A stretch of 41,269 nucleotides of DNA from Cyanobacteriota bacterium (GTDB lineage Bacteria > Cyanobacteriota > Vampirovibrionia > LMEP-6097), in contig JAQCFG010000012.1 in assembly GCA_027618255.1 (NCBI GenBank), forward strand, positions 1 to 41,269. The letters run 5' to 3'. Shown piece by piece: positions 1 to 9,601 of this stretch. The translations under genes were made by a program, and so were the position numbers. The notes under the pieces are model-generated. The model saw only the letters and a list, made by a program, of their open reading frames with translations, did not search any database and had not been told where the DNA came from. Within the stretch, counting starts at the first letter, position 1. Every line of letters begins with the position of its first letter.

Positions 1-73
1 TTCATAGTTGGCCAGACCTACATCCGTAAGAGTCCGCTAGTTGAGAATATTCTCATTAAGAATTGCTGTTTAA

Positions 74-3000
74 CTACCTATTACATGCAAGCCTAAAAAT
101 ACAATCTAAACATTTAGCGTGATCATCAGTCATGGGGAATTCTAGATTTTGTATTTTTTGGTAGCTATCAGCGGCTCTCTTCTTGAGTTCTAATAATTCT
201 TCAGTACTGGGTTTGACGGACTTATCATGAAAATTATTTCTAGAGTCAGCTTCCATAAAATGAACTTGATAATTATGTGGCACAAAGTCTATCTTGCCAG
301 CTGCTTGTTCTACTTCTAGTTGCAAATTGTACAAGCCCATTTGGGTATGGATTTTGCCGCCAGGATTAGTTTTATCATCTTGATCTGGCGCAAAGGTTTT
401 AAAGTCAATAACTACTTTTTGTTTGATACCATCTTGGTCTTCAATCTCGACTATTAGATCAATACGTCCATTGCTAGGAATTGATAGACCTTCATGTTCA
501 AAACGATTGCGCAGTGAAGTTTCAACATCTATTATTCTTAGATCTCTAAATATCTTGAGGCTCTTGGAGTCGTCAGCACGGCTATGTTTATTAAAGTAGT
601 TAGTTAGCATGGTGTGACCTCGTTCCAGGTAGCTCTCTTCTTCGCTTGCTGGCCAGTTTTGTAATTTGATTATTTCAGTATAATAATCGCGTAATTTTTG
701 GCCAAGATCTTTATAAATAGGCGCTTTGCCAGATTTCCACTTACCATCAGCCTTCAAATTCGCTTCTTGTAAGCTCTTGAGCTCAGTGAAATATCGCTCC
801 AATGCACCATGAATAGCCTTACCAAATGCAAAGGATTTGATTTGAAGTACACCCGCTAGTAATTCTTGTAATGCAAACTTTCTAGCACAATTTTCAAATA
901 AGTTTAGGTTGGTTGGATTGAGTCTAACTGTCTCAACTCTAGCTTTAAGATAGTCAAGATCAATAGCCATTGCTTGCTCAGACCATGGTCTATCGTCTCG
1001 CTTGCCTGTTAATTCAGCTAATAGTTCAGTACGGTAATCTGCTTGATGATAAGTAGATTGAATTGAATCTTCTTTTGGATTGGTCATCAGTTCATTCACA
1101 AAGCTTGATGGCTGGCAGCTTTCACCAAGTTTGGTCTCAGCGTTGCTATGAATGCTTAAGGTCTTGCGCGCTCTAGTCATAGCGACATAAAAGAGACGGC
1201 GCTCTTCCTCTTCATCACTAATAGCTTGCTCGATACTAGTTGGATCCCGCCCTAGAGTAGGTGGCATCTTGATCATATTACTGTTGTTCTTATTACCCCA
1301 ATGTCCTCTATTGGCTTTGTAGATCATGACATGATCCCATTCCTTGCCTTTGGATTTGTGTGCGGTAAGGATTTTGACACCTGATTTATTGCCAGGGTTC
1401 TTTAGCCTGATACCAAGTTCTTTAGCCTGCAGGTAATTCAACAGATGGAGAAATTTATCAATTCCTCTAGCCTGCTCTTCATTATTGACTCTGGTTATTG
1501 TTCTAGCATCAATACTCTGAGCAAACTCCGTTAAGCGCTGAAGCTTTGTTCTTCTTTGCCATATGCTTTCTAGATCAGCACCAGTGGCATCAAGTGATTT
1601 ATTTGCATCACTATAAAGCAGATTGAAATACCCAAAATCTTTAATTGCATGTGCAAAGAGTTGTCCAAAATCTGCATAGTGTACCTTATTGGAATAGTCT
1701 TGAAATAAATCAATTATTGGTTCAAGCTTAGTGCTATTAGCTTGCAAGTATTCAAACAAGGAGCCTTGAAATTGATGATCTAATATGGCTTGTTTATAGC
1801 TGGCACTAGCTTCCAGTATATCTTTGGTCTTGATTTCATGTTCTAGGTAGACCTGGGATTTTAATAGAGCTGGTGACAGTAGTAAGCTAACAAAGTTAGT
1901 GTTAGCTTTATCACTATTGGCATCTGGACTTGCAATGACTTGAAATAATTTATGTAGTAGATTTATATCCTTGTCACTGAGTAGGTTTGTTTTGGCTTCT
2001 ACGCTGTGAGGGATTTTTCTTGCAGCTAGAGTTCTTGCGATTTCTGCTAAGTCCCTATTTTCTCTGCATAATATTGCAATACTACTTGGATCAATAGCTT
2101 GTCCATTAGGGTCAATCATGGTTTCAATTTGATTGGCGATATGAACTAGGCTTGTATCAATATCTTGATGATGATCTATAGTTACTGCCTTATAGGGATA
2201 TTCTAGTGAGTTAGCCTCTGCCACTAGACCGGTTTTTGTTGATCCTTGCTCTAAATCGTGTTGTAAATAATTATGTCCTCGAAGATGATCAGCTGACTCT
2301 AATATTGCTGCTTGGCTTCGGTAATTTTGATTAGACCTTACTATCAGTGGGTTAAAGTCTTGAATGAACTTATAACTGTTCTCAGAAGCGGCTCCTTGAA
2401 AACCAAATATTGATTGGTCTGGATCACCAACTACACAAACATTACTTGATTTCATGGAAGCTTCATCTTGAGCAGCAATCTCTCTCATTAATTGATATTG
2501 AGCTGAGTTGGTATCTTGAAATTCATCTCCAAAAATATATTGATATTTGTTAGAGTAGAGTTCTTTGAGTTCAGGGTTATGAGCCAATTCGGCTACTACT
2601 TTTGGTACTAGGTCATCAAAATCATGGGCTTGGTGTTGCTTTAATTCTTTAATGTATTCTCTATAGACCAATGCAAGGTCTTCAAGTTTGAATTTATGCT
2701 CTATCCAATTAGATTTTAGATATTTTTCTCCTCTCGCTTTGCTTTTGTTTCTTCTGGTTTTGATTTCTAGTCCACAAAAACTCAAGAGTAAGTCTCGAAA
2801 ATGTCTTCGCAGGCTGCCACCTTCTTGAGCTTGGTCTAGCATGGCTTTATCCTTAAGTGCTCTAATCATCTTACGGTAAGGGGCTTCTAGATATTGACTA
2901 TCTTTTTGGTAGCGCTGGCGATATGAGATAGCATCTAGTAAAGAAAGGAAGATCTCGATTTCTTTTTCGTCTTCTAGTCTTTGTTTGGCTTTACGCCAAT

Positions 3001-3844
3001 CAGAATTGTCAGTCTTGGTTAATGGCTGAAGTGCAAAGTTCTTAATTAATTCATTGCGAGCTGCATTGCGCAGGAATCTTGGGTAATCATTGGCTGGAAG
3101 ATCAGCCCCACCATCAGCAAATGAAGCTGAGTAGAACTGATCTGGATCGATGTTAAGTTTTTTAAGCTCGGTGATATGTTTGCAAGCTTCTTTAACAAGT
3201 TCTTTGTTATTGCTATATAACCTAGGACTGCGTTCAAGGTTTTGATATTTCCCTACTCTATCAGTCTCATTGATCTCAATAAGGCTCGGTAAATCATCAA
3301 TGATTGATTCTATAAGCTCAAACTTCTCATTTTCGTCTATCAATCTGCCCATGGCAGCAAAGCGTTTGATTTGAGGATTGTCAGCAATAATTTTTCTTGC
3401 AAATGAATGATAGGTCTTCACTTCTATTTGTTCAGCAGTTTTAATATCAAGCTTAGATTTGAGTCTTTCTTGCATATTCTGACGAGCATCATCAGAGAAA
3501 CTAAGTATTAGGACTTCATCTGGGTTTGGTTTGTCATTGGGATCAATTTCATTACTAGTTAATAAGTACGCAATTTTAGTTGCAATTGTTTCAGTCTTAC
3601 CAGCACCAGGAATTGCTTGAATAAACATTGGTCCTTGATAGTTCTTGATTGCCCTGAGTTGATTCGGGTTAGCTCGATCAAGGTCTGCTTGCAGGGCTGG
3701 TGGATTAAGAGAGGCTTCTTTTATTGGTTGAACTGAAGGAGCAGGCTTTGGGCTCACAGGAGTACTTGCTGCTACTGGGCTTGACGCATCACTGCTAATC
3801 CTTTCTGGGTGATCTTTTGCCCAGTCAAACAAATTTGCTCTCAT
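74..3844 (-). CDS. UvrD/Rep-family helicase with C-terminal AddB-type Fe-S nuclease domain
   Basis: This 1256-aa protein is a superfamily 1A DNA helicase fused to a RecB/AddB-like nuclease, probably acting on broken DNA ends. Helicase motifs visible in order are Walker A AIPGAGKT (77-84), the DEFQD box in IFGDEFQDTN, GDPDQSIFGFQGA, QNYRS, TAHKSKGKEWD and FYVAMTRARK. The C-terminal PD-(D/E)XK nuclease has His1012, GRID (Asp1129) and VIDFK (Asp1147, Lys1149). Cys986 plus CLDCIFRLAC (Cys1245, 1248, 1254) match the CX2CX5C iron-sulphur staple of AddB. The start ATG overlaps the recJ stop (ATGA), so the two genes are translationally coupled. The first 55 residues are Pro/Ser-rich and look disordered. 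Helicase and nuclease assignments are strong. Equivalence to AddA, AddB or a Cas4-like fusion is inference. Confidence 0.9.
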   Translation of the reverse strand: MRANLFDWAKDHPERISSDASSPVAASTPVSPKPAPSVQPIKEASLNPPALQADLDRANPNQLRAIKNYQGPMFIQAIPGAGKTETIATKIAYLLTSNEIDPNDKPNPDEVLILSFSDDARQNMQERLKSKLDIKTAEQIEVKTYHSFARKIIADNPQIKRFAAMGRLIDENEKFELIESIIDDLPSLIEINETDRVGKYQNLERSPRLYSNNKELVKEACKHITELKKLNIDPDQFYSASFADGGADLPANDYPRFLRNAARNELIKNFALQPLTKTDNSDWRKAKQRLEDEKEIEIFLSLLDAISYRQRYQKDSQYLEAPYRKMIRALKDKAMLDQAQEGGSLRRHFRDLLLSFCGLEIKTRRNKSKARGEKYLKSNWIEHKFKLEDLALVYREYIKELKQHQAHDFDDLVPKVVAELAHNPELKELYSNKYQYIFGDEFQDTNSAQYQLMREIAAQDEASMKSSNVCVVGDPDQSIFGFQGAASENSYKFIQDFNPLIVRSNQNYRSQAAILESADHLRGHNYLQHDLEQGSTKTGLVAEANSLEYPYKAVTIDHHQDIDTSLVHIANQIETMIDPNGQAIDPSSIAILCRENRDLAEIARTLAARKIPHSVEAKTNLLSDKDINLLHKLFQVIASPDANSDKANTNFVSLLLSPALLKSQVYLEHEIKTKDILEASASYKQAILDHQFQGSLFEYLQANSTKLEPIIDLFQDYSNKVHYADFGQLFAHAIKDFGYFNLLYSDANKSLDATGADLESIWQRRTKLQRLTEFAQSIDARTITRVNNEEQARGIDKFLHLLNYLQAKELGIRLKNPGNKSGVKILTAHKSKGKEWDHVMIYKANRGHWGNKNNSNMIKMPPTLGRDPTSIEQAISDEEEERRLFYVAMTRARKTLSIHSNAETKLGESCQPSSFVNELMTNPKEDSIQSTYHQADYRTELLAELTGKRDDRPWSEQAMAIDLDYLKARVETVRLNPTNLNLFENCARKFALQELLAGVLQIKSFAFGKAIHGALERYFTELKSLQEANLKADGKWKSGKAPIYKDLGQKLRDYYTEIIKLQNWPASEEESYLERGHTMLTNYFNKHSRADDSKSLKIFRDLRIIDVETSLRNRFEHEGLSIPSNGRIDLIVEIEDQDGIKQKVVIDFKTFAPDQDDKTNPGGKIHTQMGLYNLQLEVEQAAGKIDFVPHNYQVHFMEADSRNNFHDKSVKPSTEELLELKKRAADSYQKIQNLEFPMTDDHAKCLDCIFRLACNR

Positions 3845-6327
3845 GATCTAGGCTCCAGTCTACTGTATAGAGCAGGGTCTAAATTCTCAGGATCATAAAC
3901 TTTCCAGTCTTCAACTTGAAAGCGAAAGCTTTGATCATATGAACTAAAGCTTGGTCTTAATACAAACATGAATGGTTTATTTTGCTGCCAAAGAAAGTCT
4001 TCTAGGAATTCTTTACCGCGACGAAACATGACTGCTGATTCAGAGTAATCACCATGAGTGCTTATTATGGATGAATTACCAAGCTCTGGACTTCTATTGA
4101 TCTGTTCTAAGAAGGGCTTGATGATAGATCCTTCCTCATAGAGTTCTAGTTGCACAGCATCAGGTCTCTGGCCATTTTCAAGAACGGCTTTTGCGCTTCT
4201 GCCACTAAGCTTTGCCGTGACCGGCATTGTAAGGTAGTAGGGCTTATTAAAACCATTGCCGAATGGTAGAACTTTAGCTTCTTGATTGAACAGGGGTACT
4301 AGTTCTTTAAGTCCGATACAATGCTCAATATTAATTTGCTGGATAGGTTCGTAATCATCTGGAATTGCTTGAGCAAAATGTTTATGTACTAAGTTTTTGA
4401 ATGATTCAAGATCTTTATTATCACAGCTACAACCTGCTGCTGCTTTGTGCCCGCCGTATTTAAGCTCCTTACCAGTCAATTCTTCAAATTCTTGAGCTAC
4501 TTGAGCTAATACATCGGTGATATCAATTCCAAGATAGTCATAAGGATTACGGGCGGAGAAAGTAGTTTGATCTTCGCCAATGAATCCAACAAACACTGGT
4601 AGAGGTAGATATTCCATGATGCGCCCAGCTGCTAGTCCAATGACGCCCTTATTCCAAGCTTCATTGGCAAGGACTATAACTTTGTCAGAGCCTGGCTTAT
4701 AAGTCCAAGCAAGCTCGTCAAAACCTTGACTGACGACTTTCTTCTCTAGTTTTTTTCTTTTATCATTATTGGACTTAGCTTCTTTAGCTAGTTTCAATAC
4801 TCGTTCTTCATCATCAGAGCTAAACATCTCAACTATGTCTTTGGCATGATCGAGCCTGCCAGCAGCATTAATGATAGGACCAAGCCGAAAGGCAACATCA
4901 TCAGGATGATAGCCACTAAGTATTGGATTACTATGCACACCAGCCTCTTCTATTAATGCTTTGAGTCCAGGTATTGCCTGCATGCCCTTGTTAACAGCTT
5001 GGCTTGAAAGTCCTTCTTGTACTATGCTTCTGTTCTCACCAACACAATTGACCTGGTCAGCGACTGTACTTAAGGCTGCAAGTGTTTTGAGATTGATTAA
5101 GTAGTCATCTTGCCTAAATTTTTTGAGTAATAATTCTGCAAGTTTGAGTGCTTGCCCTGCAGCAGACAGCTCATAGAGAGGGTGTTTGTCATCGTCTAAG
5201 GCTTTGGGGTTTACCAGTAAAGCGCCCTTTGGAGCCTCAAGCCGAATATTATGATGGTCAGTAACTATCACTTCTAGTCCTTGCTCTTGTGCGTGTTGAA
5301 TTAGTTTATTGCTATTAGTTCCAAGATCAACACTGAGAAGTAAATCATAGTCCTGAGCAAGTTTGTCAATTGCTTTTTGATTGAAGCCATAACCTTCTTT
5401 GTGTCTTTGCGGGACATAGAAGCTAACTTTGTCGCTGTAAGCAAGCTGCTTAAAAGTTCTTAGTAAGATAGAGACAGCAGTAGTTCCGTCTACATCATAG
5501 TCACCATAGACAGCGATTTTTTTACCTGCTTGCATTGCAGTAAGGATTTTGTTTAGAGCTTTATCCATGTATGGAATCTCAGTGCCTGGCACTGATTCAG
5601 GCTTATCAACCATGAAATAATCGAGCTTCTCTTCTGGCTTATAGCCTCTATTTGCTAGTAGTGTTCGAGCAAAACTACTTAATTCATCAGGGTAGGCGCT
5701 TGTATCCGGTTTGCCATAAGCATTCCATTGAGTTCGTTTATGCGGTTCTGAGTAGGCGCCGCTGAATATTTCTTTATCACTATGAACAATAAGTTTGATT
5801 TGGTTTTTGTTCTTGATTTGTTGGTAGCAATCATTGCTTAGGCTGAGCTCTATTTCATATGGTTTATTGGTTTTATCGCCAATAAGAATGATGTCTTGAG
5901 GGCTGATACTAATAAATATTGGTCCAGGATTATCCTCGGATCCTGCTGAACGAAAATCATGTTCGATTGTTTCATTGCTATTGTAACCAGCTTGACCTGC
6001 TTTCTGGCTGATGATGTAGCTATTAGGATCCTTGATTCTGATTTTGAGCGCGAGTCTTAAGTCTTTGATTTGTCCTTGCTGGTCTTTAACAATGTCCTTC
6101 AGTCCAAGCACTTGGACTGTAATATCGTCACCAATTTGGTAGCTATTGGTGAATTGATTGAGCTGAAAATATATGGCTTGGTTGCCATTTTCATTTTCTT
6201 CTTGAGCAGCAAACAAGGAAGCTGGTGTTTGTTGAGACGTGGCAAGGTTTGGTTTAGTGCTTGCTGGCACTGAACGACTGGAATCCTTGTGGGATCTCAT
6301 AAATTTTGCTCCGATATTGAGTAACAT
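3841..6327 (-). CDS. recJ: Single-stranded-DNA-specific exonuclease RecJ with ~200-residue N-terminal extension
   Basis: RecJ is the 5'-3' ssDNA exonuclease of the DHH family used in recombination and mismatch repair. Visible motifs are motif I VYGDYDVDGTT (DYDVDG at 276-281), the SVDLGTNS block, VTDHHN (DHH at 357-359) and the DHHA1 signature GGHKAAAG. The RecJ core starts only around residue 205 (AYPDELSSFARTLLANRGY). The first ~200 residues, including a probable beta-rich segment at 50-185, are not part of ordinary RecJ and make the protein longer (828 aa) than usual. The start at 6327 is preceded by AGGA six bases upstream. A second ATG at 6300, preceded by CGGAG, is an equally plausible start. 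A TATAAT box lies at 6345-6350. The gene is coupled to the helicase-nuclease downstream, suggesting one recombination module. Confidence 0.92.
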   Translation of the reverse strand: MLLNIGAKFMRSHKDSSRSVPASTKPNLATSQQTPASLFAAQEENENGNQAIYFQLNQFTNSYQIGDDITVQVLGLKDIVKDQQGQIKDLRLALKIRIKDPNSYIISQKAGQAGYNSNETIEHDFRSAGSEDNPGPIFISISPQDIILIGDKTNKPYEIELSLSNDCYQQIKNKNQIKLIVHSDKEIFSGAYSEPHKRTQWNAYGKPDTSAYPDELSSFARTLLANRGYKPEEKLDYFMVDKPESVPGTEIPYMDKALNKILTAMQAGKKIAVYGDYDVDGTTAVSILLRTFKQLAYSDKVSFYVPQRHKEGYGFNQKAIDKLAQDYDLLLSVDLGTNSNKLIQHAQEQGLEVIVTDHHNIRLEAPKGALLVNPKALDDDKHPLYELSAAGQALKLAELLLKKFRQDDYLINLKTLAALSTVADQVNCVGENRSIVQEGLSSQAVNKGMQAIPGLKALIEEAGVHSNPILSGYHPDDVAFRLGPIINAAGRLDHAKDIVEMFSSDDEERVLKLAKEAKSNNDKRKKLEKKVVSQGFDELAWTYKPGSDKVIVLANEAWNKGVIGLAAGRIMEYLPLPVFVGFIGEDQTTFSARNPYDYLGIDITDVLAQVAQEFEELTGKELKYGGHKAAAGCSCDNKDLESFKNLVHKHFAQAIPDDYEPIQQINIEHCIGLKELVPLFNQEAKVLPFGNGFNKPYYLTMPVTAKLSGRSAKAVLENGQRPDAVQLELYEEGSIIKPFLEQINRSPELGNSSIISTHGDYSESAVMFRRGKEFLEDFLWQQNKPFMFVLRPSFSSYDQSFRFQVEDWKVYDPENLDPALYSRLEPRS

Positions 6328-6463
6328 AAGGAGTCCTGTGGTTTATTATAGCTGTCTTATATTGATTGGATATTTAATTTAATATTCATGGTTTTTGGGT
6401 GTTAATACCTAGATATGCTAGAATTCCATGTAAATCTTAGCTAATAAGATAAGTTGTATTACT

Positions 6464-6877
6464 ATGTCTAAGCCATTATCCTTATTTTCAGATCAAGTCT
6501 TGGCAGCAGCCAGAGCTCCGGCACTGGTTAAAGCAGCAGAGTCTGGTGAATTTGCCCATTTGAATCCAGATGGAACTCCGAGATATGCTGCATTACAAAA
6601 ACGAAGAGATGAAGTTCGTGCAAAAAATGCTCCGGATGAAGAAATTGGTACTGATGAAGACCTCATCACGGCAAAAGATATTTGCAAAGCGCTCTTTGTT
6701 GCGAATCAAGCTTTGATTCAAGCTAAGCCTGTCGCTAAAAATCAAAAGCCTACTCAAGATGCCCCTGCTGTTGAAGCTAAAAAGAAATCAAAGCAACCAA
6801 AACCTAGAAATTTCGGTTACGACCCTGATACTGAAGACCGTAACGCAGCAAGCAAGAATGGCGGCATTCATCTTTGA
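6464..6877 (+). CDS. Small hypothetical protein, charged and Ala/Lys-rich
   Basis: I do not recognise this 137-aa protein. It begins MSKPLSLFSDQVLAAARAPA and has an N-terminal helical part (1-85) followed by a Lys/Pro/Ala-rich, probably disordered tail (86-137). There is no signal peptide, membrane segment or cysteine. It stands alone, divergent from recJ and convergent with rplW, and ends in TGA. Codon use resembles the neighbours, so it is probably a real gene. No function can be assigned. Confidence 0.6.
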   Translation: MSKPLSLFSDQVLAAARAPALVKAAESGEFAHLNPDGTPRYAALQKRRDEVRAKNAPDEEIGTDEDLITAKDICKALFVANQALIQAKPVAKNQKPTQDAPAVEAKKKSKQPKPRNFGYDPDTEDRNAASKNGGIHL

Positions 6878-6904
6878 TAATTTCTATAACAAACTAACTA
6901 AAAG

Positions 6905-7198
6905 CTAAACCTCAGGAAAATAATCGATATGCTCACCTTCAACGGTGATGATAGCTTTTTTGCGGTCAACAGGATTGCTGTATCCTTTGCGACTACGTTT
7001 AGCTTTACCAAAAATAGATCCAGTGTTCACTTTAAGTATTTTGTGATTTGGGAAGTACTTAGTAAAAGCTTCTTTAACGTGGTTTTTTGTTGCCCATTTT
7101 GGGATTTCAAAAGTGTACTTATCAAGAGTACTAGCAGCGATACTAGATTTCTCTGTGATTAGTGGTTTCTTTAATACTTCTTCAAGCGCGTGTGACAT
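6905..7198 (-). CDS. rplW: 50S ribosomal protein L23
   Basis: L23 binds 23S rRNA domain III at the exit tunnel and is the docking site for trigger factor and SRP. The 97-aa product has the family signature LKKPLITEKSS near the N-terminus, the YTFEIPKWATKNHVKEAF block and the basic loop FGKAKRSRKG. I chose the ATG at 7198 because GAGGAGA lies 9-10 bases upstream inside the end of rplD. An upstream in-frame TTG at 7216 would add six residues and has no ribosome-binding site. The gene overlaps rplD by 17 bases, so the two are coupled. The usual next gene, rplB, is absent: downstream lies a convergent unrelated gene. Confidence 0.96.
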   Translation of the reverse strand: MSHALEEVLKKPLITEKSSIAASTLDKYTFEIPKWATKNHVKEAFTKYFPNHKILKVNTGSIFGKAKRSRKGYSNPVDRKKAIITVEGEHIDYFPEV

Positions 7199-7838
7199 CT
7201 GCAAATCTCTCCTCAATTTGGCTAATAGCTTTGCTACTAACGATAACTTGGTCAGCCTTAAGTAGGTCTATCACGTTGAGTTCGTTAACGTGAAGTACTT
7301 TGGTTTTGATTAAATTCTTAGCTGCTCTCTTAAGAAGCGTAGTGTTGTCGTTTGCTGTTTCAACAACAAAAACAACTTCTTGTCCTGCAAAGCCGCTTGC
7401 TTCAACTAGGCTTGCGATTTCTTTGGTTTTGCCATTAGCAATTGCAAGATCTTCAATAGCAGTTAATCTGCTCTTCTTTTGTAAAAGTAATAAAGCTGAA
7501 ACGATAGCTCTGGCAGATTCTTTTTTGTTCATGCCTTTAGTCCAGTTGACAGTGTTGCGAGGACCAAAGATCACTCCACCACCACGCCAAATTGGAGAGG
7601 TTTTACTACCAGCACGAGCTCTACCCGTACCTTTTTGTTTCCATGGTTTTGCACCACCACCACGAACTTCCATTCTGGTCTTAGAGTGTGCAGTACCCGC
7701 ACGAGCATTAGACTCTTGTCTAACTTTTGCGAGGTATAAAAGATGTTCGTTAATTTGAAGGCCAAATAATGCATCGCTGATCTCCTGACCCTTTGATGAT
7801 TTTTTGCCTTGTTTGTCTAGTAATGTAATTGTAGCCAT
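7182..7838 (-). CDS. rplD: 50S ribosomal protein L4
   Basis: L4 is an early-assembly 23S rRNA-binding protein whose extended loop lines the exit tunnel. The 218-aa product shows the typical loop HSKTRMEVRGGGAKPWKQKG followed by TGRARAGSKTSPIWRGGG and FGPRN. The C-terminal half carries the expected LLKADQVIVSSKAI segment. A promoter with a consensus -35 lies upstream. The gene normally follows rplC in the S10 operon, but here no rplC is present: upstream is a dyad-rich intergenic region and then atpA. In E. coli L4 autoregulates the S10 operon leader. Whether the unusual upstream structures serve that purpose here is speculation. Confidence 0.97.
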   Translation of the reverse strand: MATITLLDKQGKKSSKGQEISDALFGLQINEHLLYLAKVRQESNARAGTAHSKTRMEVRGGGAKPWKQKGTGRARAGSKTSPIWRGGGVIFGPRNTVNWTKGMNKKESARAIVSALLLLQKKSRLTAIEDLAIANGKTKEIASLVEASGFAGQEVVFVVETANDNTTLLKRAAKNLIKTKVLHVNELNVIDLLKADQVIVSSKAISQIEERFADVTRA

Positions 7839-7850
7839 GGTTTTGTCTCG

Positions 7851-7878
7851 ATTAGAATTGTCTATCCTAGCATGTCAA
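7851..7878 (-). promoter_or_regulatory. Probable sigma-70-type promoter of rplD-rplW
   Basis: Reading the minus strand, a consensus -35 TTGACA (7873-7878) is followed after 16 bases by TCTAAT (7851-7856). The -10 lies 12 bases before the rplD ATG, giving a leader of only a few bases. Confidence 0.55.
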
Positions 7879-7923
7879 ATACGGAATTAATATCTAATTA
7901 GTAATAGCTTAAGTTTTATTGCA

Positions 7924-7990
7924 GAATATACCCCCCTGGGGTATATTCAATGGCGAAGAACGTTAATAACGTAATATACCCCAGGGGTAT
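7924..7990. promoter_or_regulatory. Cluster of GC-tract inverted repeats between atpA and rplD
   Basis: Three nested dyads fill this stretch. Dyad 1 (7924-7948) has perfect 11-bp arms gaatatacccc/ggggtatattc around cct. Dyad 2 (7960-7972) is acgtt/aacgt around aat. Dyad 3 (7976-7990) is atacccc/ggggtat around one base. In addition 7933-7947 and 7973-7987 form a perfect 15-bp inverted repeat enclosing dyad 2. The ATACCCC..GGGGTAT pattern resembles operators of CsoR/CstR-type (DUF156) repressors, but no such regulator is encoded nearby. It could instead end atpA transcripts or fold as an RNA, although no U-tract follows on either strand. Confidence 0.55.
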
Positions 7991-8002
7991 CTGAATCACA
8001 TT

Positions 8003-9529
8003 TTATGCAAACAAATCAGCTTTAAACTTGGTCAGCGCAGCAGTAAGCTCATTAACAATATCGTCGTTAAGGCCAGTACCAGCATCAAGAGTTTTCTTCA
8101 ACTCTGCATGATTAGACTCAAAATATTGGAACCATTCTTCTTTAAATCTAGAGATCTTGTCTGTCGCGACATCATCAAGCAAGCCTCGATCACCAGCAAA
8201 AATCAAACTAACCATTTGACCAACTGTCAACGGTGCGTATTGAGCTTGCTTAAGAAGTTCAACTAGTTTTTGTCCACGATTGATTTGTGCTTGAGTAGCT
8301 TCATCAAGATCAGAAGCAAACTGTACAAATGCTTCAAGCTCACGGAACTGTGCAAGACCAAGACGAAGTGGCCCAGCAACCTTCTTCATACACTTGGTTT
8401 GAGCTGCCCCGCCAACACGTGAAACAGAAAGTCCAACGTTGATTGCAGGACGAATTCCAGCGTTAAATAAATTAGTCTCCAAAAAGATTTGACCATCCGT
8501 AATTGAAATTACGTTAGTAGGGATATAAGCAGAAACGTCACCAGCTTGAGTTTCAATAATAGGAAGCGCGGTAATTGAACCAGCACCCATTTCGTCATTG
8601 ACCTTGCAAGCGCGCTCAAGAAGACGCGAGTGTAGATAGAACACATCACCAGGATAAGCCTCGCGACCAGGAGGTCTTCTAAGTAGAAGTGACATCGCAC
8701 GGTAAGCCCATGCATGTTTGGTTAAATCATCATAGATACAAAGTACGTGTCTGCCTTTTTCTAGGAAGTACTCAGCGATTGAAACACCAGCGAATGGAGC
8801 TAAGAACTGTTGAGCAGCTGTATCAGTTGAACCTGCGTGAACTACCACTGAGTATTCCATCGCGCCTTCTTCTTCAAGTCTTTTGACGATTTGCGCTACA
8901 GAACTACTCTTTTGTCCGATTGAAACATAGATACAGATTGGTCTATCAGCTTCAGGTACATTTTTTTGATTCAAAATAGTATCAATTGCAATTGCAGTTT
9001 TACCAGTTTGTCTATCACCAATAATCAACTCTCGTTGCCCGCGACCAATAGGAATCATTGAATCGATTGCCGTAATTCCAGTTTGAAGTGGCTCGTGCAC
9101 CGACTTACGTTTGATAATCCCAGGTGCTACTTTTTCAAGTGGCATAAATTTGTCAACGGTGATGGCTGGCTTAGAGTCAAGCGCTGCGCCTGTTGGGTCA
9201 ACCACTCTACCAAGTATCTCATCACTTACTCCAATAGAAGCAATACGGCCAGTGGATTTCACGGCTGTACCTTCCTGGATGTTAAGACCCTTACTAAGTA
9301 AAACCACCCCGACGTTGTCTTCCTCAAGGTTAATAACCATGGCTTGAGTTTTTTCGTTATCATCAAACTCAATCAACTCACCGTTGATCGCTGACTGCAA
9401 ACCATAGATACGAGCGATACCATCACCCACACTAAGTACAGAACCCTCTTCAGTAATCTGAGTTGAGTCTTTGTATTCCGCGATTTGTTCTTTAAGAATT
9501 CTAGTTATTTCGTCAGGTCTAATTGCCAT
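8003..9529 (-). CDS. atpA: F1F0 ATP synthase subunit alpha
   Basis: This is the non-catalytic alpha subunit of the F1 head at the cytoplasmic membrane. The 508-aa length is typical. Motifs seen are Walker [14 protein letters not shown], the [13 protein letters not shown] block, [34 protein letters not shown] and the alpha/beta family signature [17 protein letters not shown]. The gene is solitary: neither atpH (delta) upstream nor atpG (gamma) downstream is present, and atpD lies about 18 kb away on the same strand. A TAAAAT box sits 9 bases before the ATG with no clear Shine-Dalgarno sequence, compatible with a leaderless message. Confidence 0.98.
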   Translation of the reverse strand: MAIRPDEITRILKEQIAEYKDSTQITEEGSVLSVGDGIARIYGLQSAINGELIEFDDNEKTQAMVINLEEDNVGVVLLSKGLNIQEGTAVKSTGRIASIGVSDEILGRVVDPTGAALDSKPAITVDKFMPLEKVAPGIIKRKSVHEPLQTGITAIDSMIPIGRGQRELIIGDRQTGKTAIAIDTILNQKNVPEADRPICIYVSIGQKSSSVAQIVKRLEEEGAMEYSVVVHAGSTDTAAQQFLAPFAGVSIAEYFLEKGRHVLCIYDDLTKHAWAYRAMSLLLRRPPGREAYPGDVFYLHSRLLERACKVNDEMGAGSITALPIIETQAGDVSAYIPTNVISITDGQIFLETNLFNAGIRPAINVGLSVSRVGGAAQTKCMKKVAGPLRLGLAQFRELEAFVQFASDLDEATQAQINRGQKLVELLKQAQYAPLTVGQMVSLIFAGDRGLLDDVATDKISRFKEEWFQYFESNHAELKKTLDAGTGLNDDIVNELTAALTKFKADLFA

Positions 9530-9601
9530 AGTCCCTAGATTTTAACAGATTAATTCTGCAGAAAATCTGAAGAGATCATTAGCCTCACCATCCTGTATTA
9601 A

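Noticed and set aside
43-54. Palindrome gagaatattctc after the helicase-nuclease gene
   Set aside because: It has no loop and no T-tract, so it cannot serve as a terminator, and it is short enough to be chance.
7300-7758. Plus-strand 152-codon frame opposite rplD
   Set aside because: It is entirely antisense to an unambiguous ribosomal protein gene and has no independent start signal.
7924-7948. Rho-independent terminator after atpA
   Set aside because: The hairpin is strong, but no run of T follows on either strand. Repeated, symmetric GC tracts fit an operator or other element at least as well.
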